A DNA stretch of 49,719 bases. Origin: GCA-2861595 sp035536185 (GTDB lineage: Bacteria; Actinomycetota; Acidimicrobiia; Acidimicrobiales; GCA-2861595). Every line of letters begins with the position of its first letter. Positions within the stretch are counted from its first letter, which is position 1. Position numbers and translations under genes: made by a program. The notes beneath the pieces are model-generated. The model had not been told where the DNA came from. It did not search any database and saw only the letters and a program-made list of their open reading frames with translations. The stretch spans positions 1 through 49,719 of the forward strand of contig DATLOM010000025.1 of NCBI GenBank assembly GCA_035536185.1. The letters run 5' to 3'. Of this stretch, positions 48,985 to 49,719 are shown piece by piece.

Positions 48985-49719
48985 ATGGAACACGTGCGTA
49001 TCAACGGCGTCGATGTCGCCTACCGGCGGACCGGAAGCGGGCCGCCGATCGTGTTCGTGCACGGCGCGGCGGAGGACAGTCGCACCTGGACGCCCCAGTT
49101 CGAAGCTCTTCACGACGACTTCACCGTCGTCGCCTGGGATGAGCCAGGAGGCGGCCACTCGGGCGAGCTCCCCGCCGAAGGGTTTGAACTGGGTGATTAC
49201 GCAGCATGCCTGGCCGGGGTCATCGATTCCGTTCGCTTGGGACCCGCTCACGTCGTCGGCCTCTCGTGGGGGTCGACCATCACACTCGAGCTCTTTCACC
49301 GCCATCCTGAGGCGGTCGCCACCCTGATCTTGACGGGCGCATATGCAGGCTGGAAGGGCTCGCTCCCTGCGGACGAGGTTGCGGCGCGGCGTGCGGGCGT
49401 TGAGCGAATGCTCGATGCACCGCCCGAGCACTTCGACCCGACCTTCCCGGGGCTCTTTGCGGGTGAACCACCCGCGCCGTTCGTTCCCCTGCTGCACACC
49501 ATGGCCGCCGAAGTTCGACGCCACAGCATGCGGACTGCGCTCTCGATCATGGCTGGGACAGACCTGAACTTCGTCCTTCCGACCATCTCGGTGCCGACCT
49601 TGCTCGTCTGGGGCGAGTTGGACGCGCGCTCGCCGTTGCGGATCGCGCATGAGTTCGAACGGACGATCCCGAACGCGACCCTGGTCGTGATCCCCGAGTG
49701 TGGTCATGTGACCAATCTC
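48985..49719 (+). CDS. Alpha/beta hydrolase (3' end cut by window edge)
   Basis: 245 residues of an alpha/beta-hydrolase, open to the window edge. The oxyanion region is VFVHGAAEDSRTW (H26-G27), the nucleophile elbow GLSWGS has S94, and the acid and base are probably D213 (WGELDARSP) and H241 (ECGHVTN), so nearly the whole enzyme is present. Substrate class (ester, epoxide, lactone) cannot be told. Codons here use more A/T at third positions (GAA, TTT, GGT, GAT, GCA) than the core genes, which suggests horizontal acquisition. No ribosome site or leaderless signal precedes the ATG; it lies 40-60 bp beyond the broken DUF222 gene. Confidence 0.85.
   Translation, partial: MEHVRINGVDVAYRRTGSGPPIVFVHGAAEDSRTWTPQFEALHDDFTVVAWDEPGGGHSGELPAEGFELGDYAACLAGVIDSVRLGPAHVVGLSWGSTITLELFHRHPEAVATLILTGAYAGWKGSLPADEVAARRAGVERMLDAPPEHFDPTFPGLFAGEPPAPFVPLLHTMAAEVRRHSMRTALSIMAGTDLNFVLPTISVPTLLVWGELDARSPLRIAHEFERTIPNATLVVIPECGHVTNL

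Noticed and set aside
1..49719. tRNA, rRNA or tRNA-Sec genes
   Set aside because: I saw no cloverleaf-like sequence or GGTTC-A context in the intergenic gaps; all gaps are short and explained above.

Overview
The window is high-GC DNA from the chromosome of an actinomycete. Most of it is housekeeping sequence. A complete Pup-proteasome cluster (arc/mpa, dop, pup, prcB, prcA, pafA), a fused FO synthase (FbiC) for coenzyme F420, a MarP-type periplasmic protease, OpcA, a DUF222-HNH (13E12-type) gene and leaderless start signals together indicate Actinomycetota. Class Acidimicrobiia or a near relative is my best guess, but it is an inference: no rRNA gene is present. I see no tRNA, rRNA, CRISPR array, prophage or insertion sequence, and no gene-free stretch reaches 300 bases. 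The longest gaps are 3937-4157 (G-runs and a 27-bp repeat), 2070-2281 (promoter, SOS-like box and a 12-C tract) and 40511-40670 (a large imperfect palindrome).

Layout. 1-2150: the end of an unidentified gene, then a DUF222-HNH nuclease on the minus strand whose disordered linker is built from a 16-bp DNA palindrome, with a LexA-like box upstream. 2282-10945 (minus): signal peptidase I, a DUF3866 protein and the Pup-proteasome genes, interrupted by one small plus-strand DUF2007-like gene. 11058-16198: a 3Fe-4S-type ferredoxin (plus), then a minus-strand run of overlapping genes (holin-like protein, two small proteins, TrmI, MarP), with dacB and a TetR regulator beyond it. 16349-27478 (plus): two conserved genes lead a pentose-phosphate/glycolysis operon (tkt, tal, pgi, gnd, zwf, opcA, pgl), mostly with 4-bp overlaps, that ends in a CooC-like metal-chaperone ATPase. 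27426-34629 (plus): metallophosphoesterase, PEP carboxylase, FbiC and a LOG-family nucleosidase. 34631-44595: mixed small genes, an M20 peptidase, a Cys-rich protein, a glycosidase-like membrane protein, a coiled-coil protein, RNase D, two divergent AI-2E-family transporters and a gamma-carbonic anhydrase. 44618-48548: PutA, DUF3151 and HIT proteins. 48549-49719: a broken DUF222 gene and a partial alpha/beta hydrolase with different codon use, probably the edge of an accessory segment.

How the genes work together. Zwf with OpcA, Pgl and Gnd forms the oxidative pentose-phosphate branch, and Tkt, Tal and Pgi close the cycle. PEP carboxylase feeds the TCA cycle and PutA feeds glutamate into it. 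FbiC makes the deazaflavin precursor of F420. Dop and PafA prepare and attach Pup, Arc/Mpa unfolds tagged proteins, and PrcBA degrades them.

The observation most worth checking is the CooC-like gene at 26633-27478. It is open in one frame except for a single TGA at 26942-26944, exactly at the first Cys of the CxC metal-binding motif, followed by a hairpin that fits the general geometry of a bacterial SECIS element. It is either a previously unreported selenoprotein (as far as I know) or a freshly inactivated gene. Two other signals recur: TANNNT -10 hexamers 6-9 nt upstream of at least 15 start codons (leaderless mRNAs), several in palindromes shared by divergent genes, and the protein-coding palindrome in the HNH nuclease.
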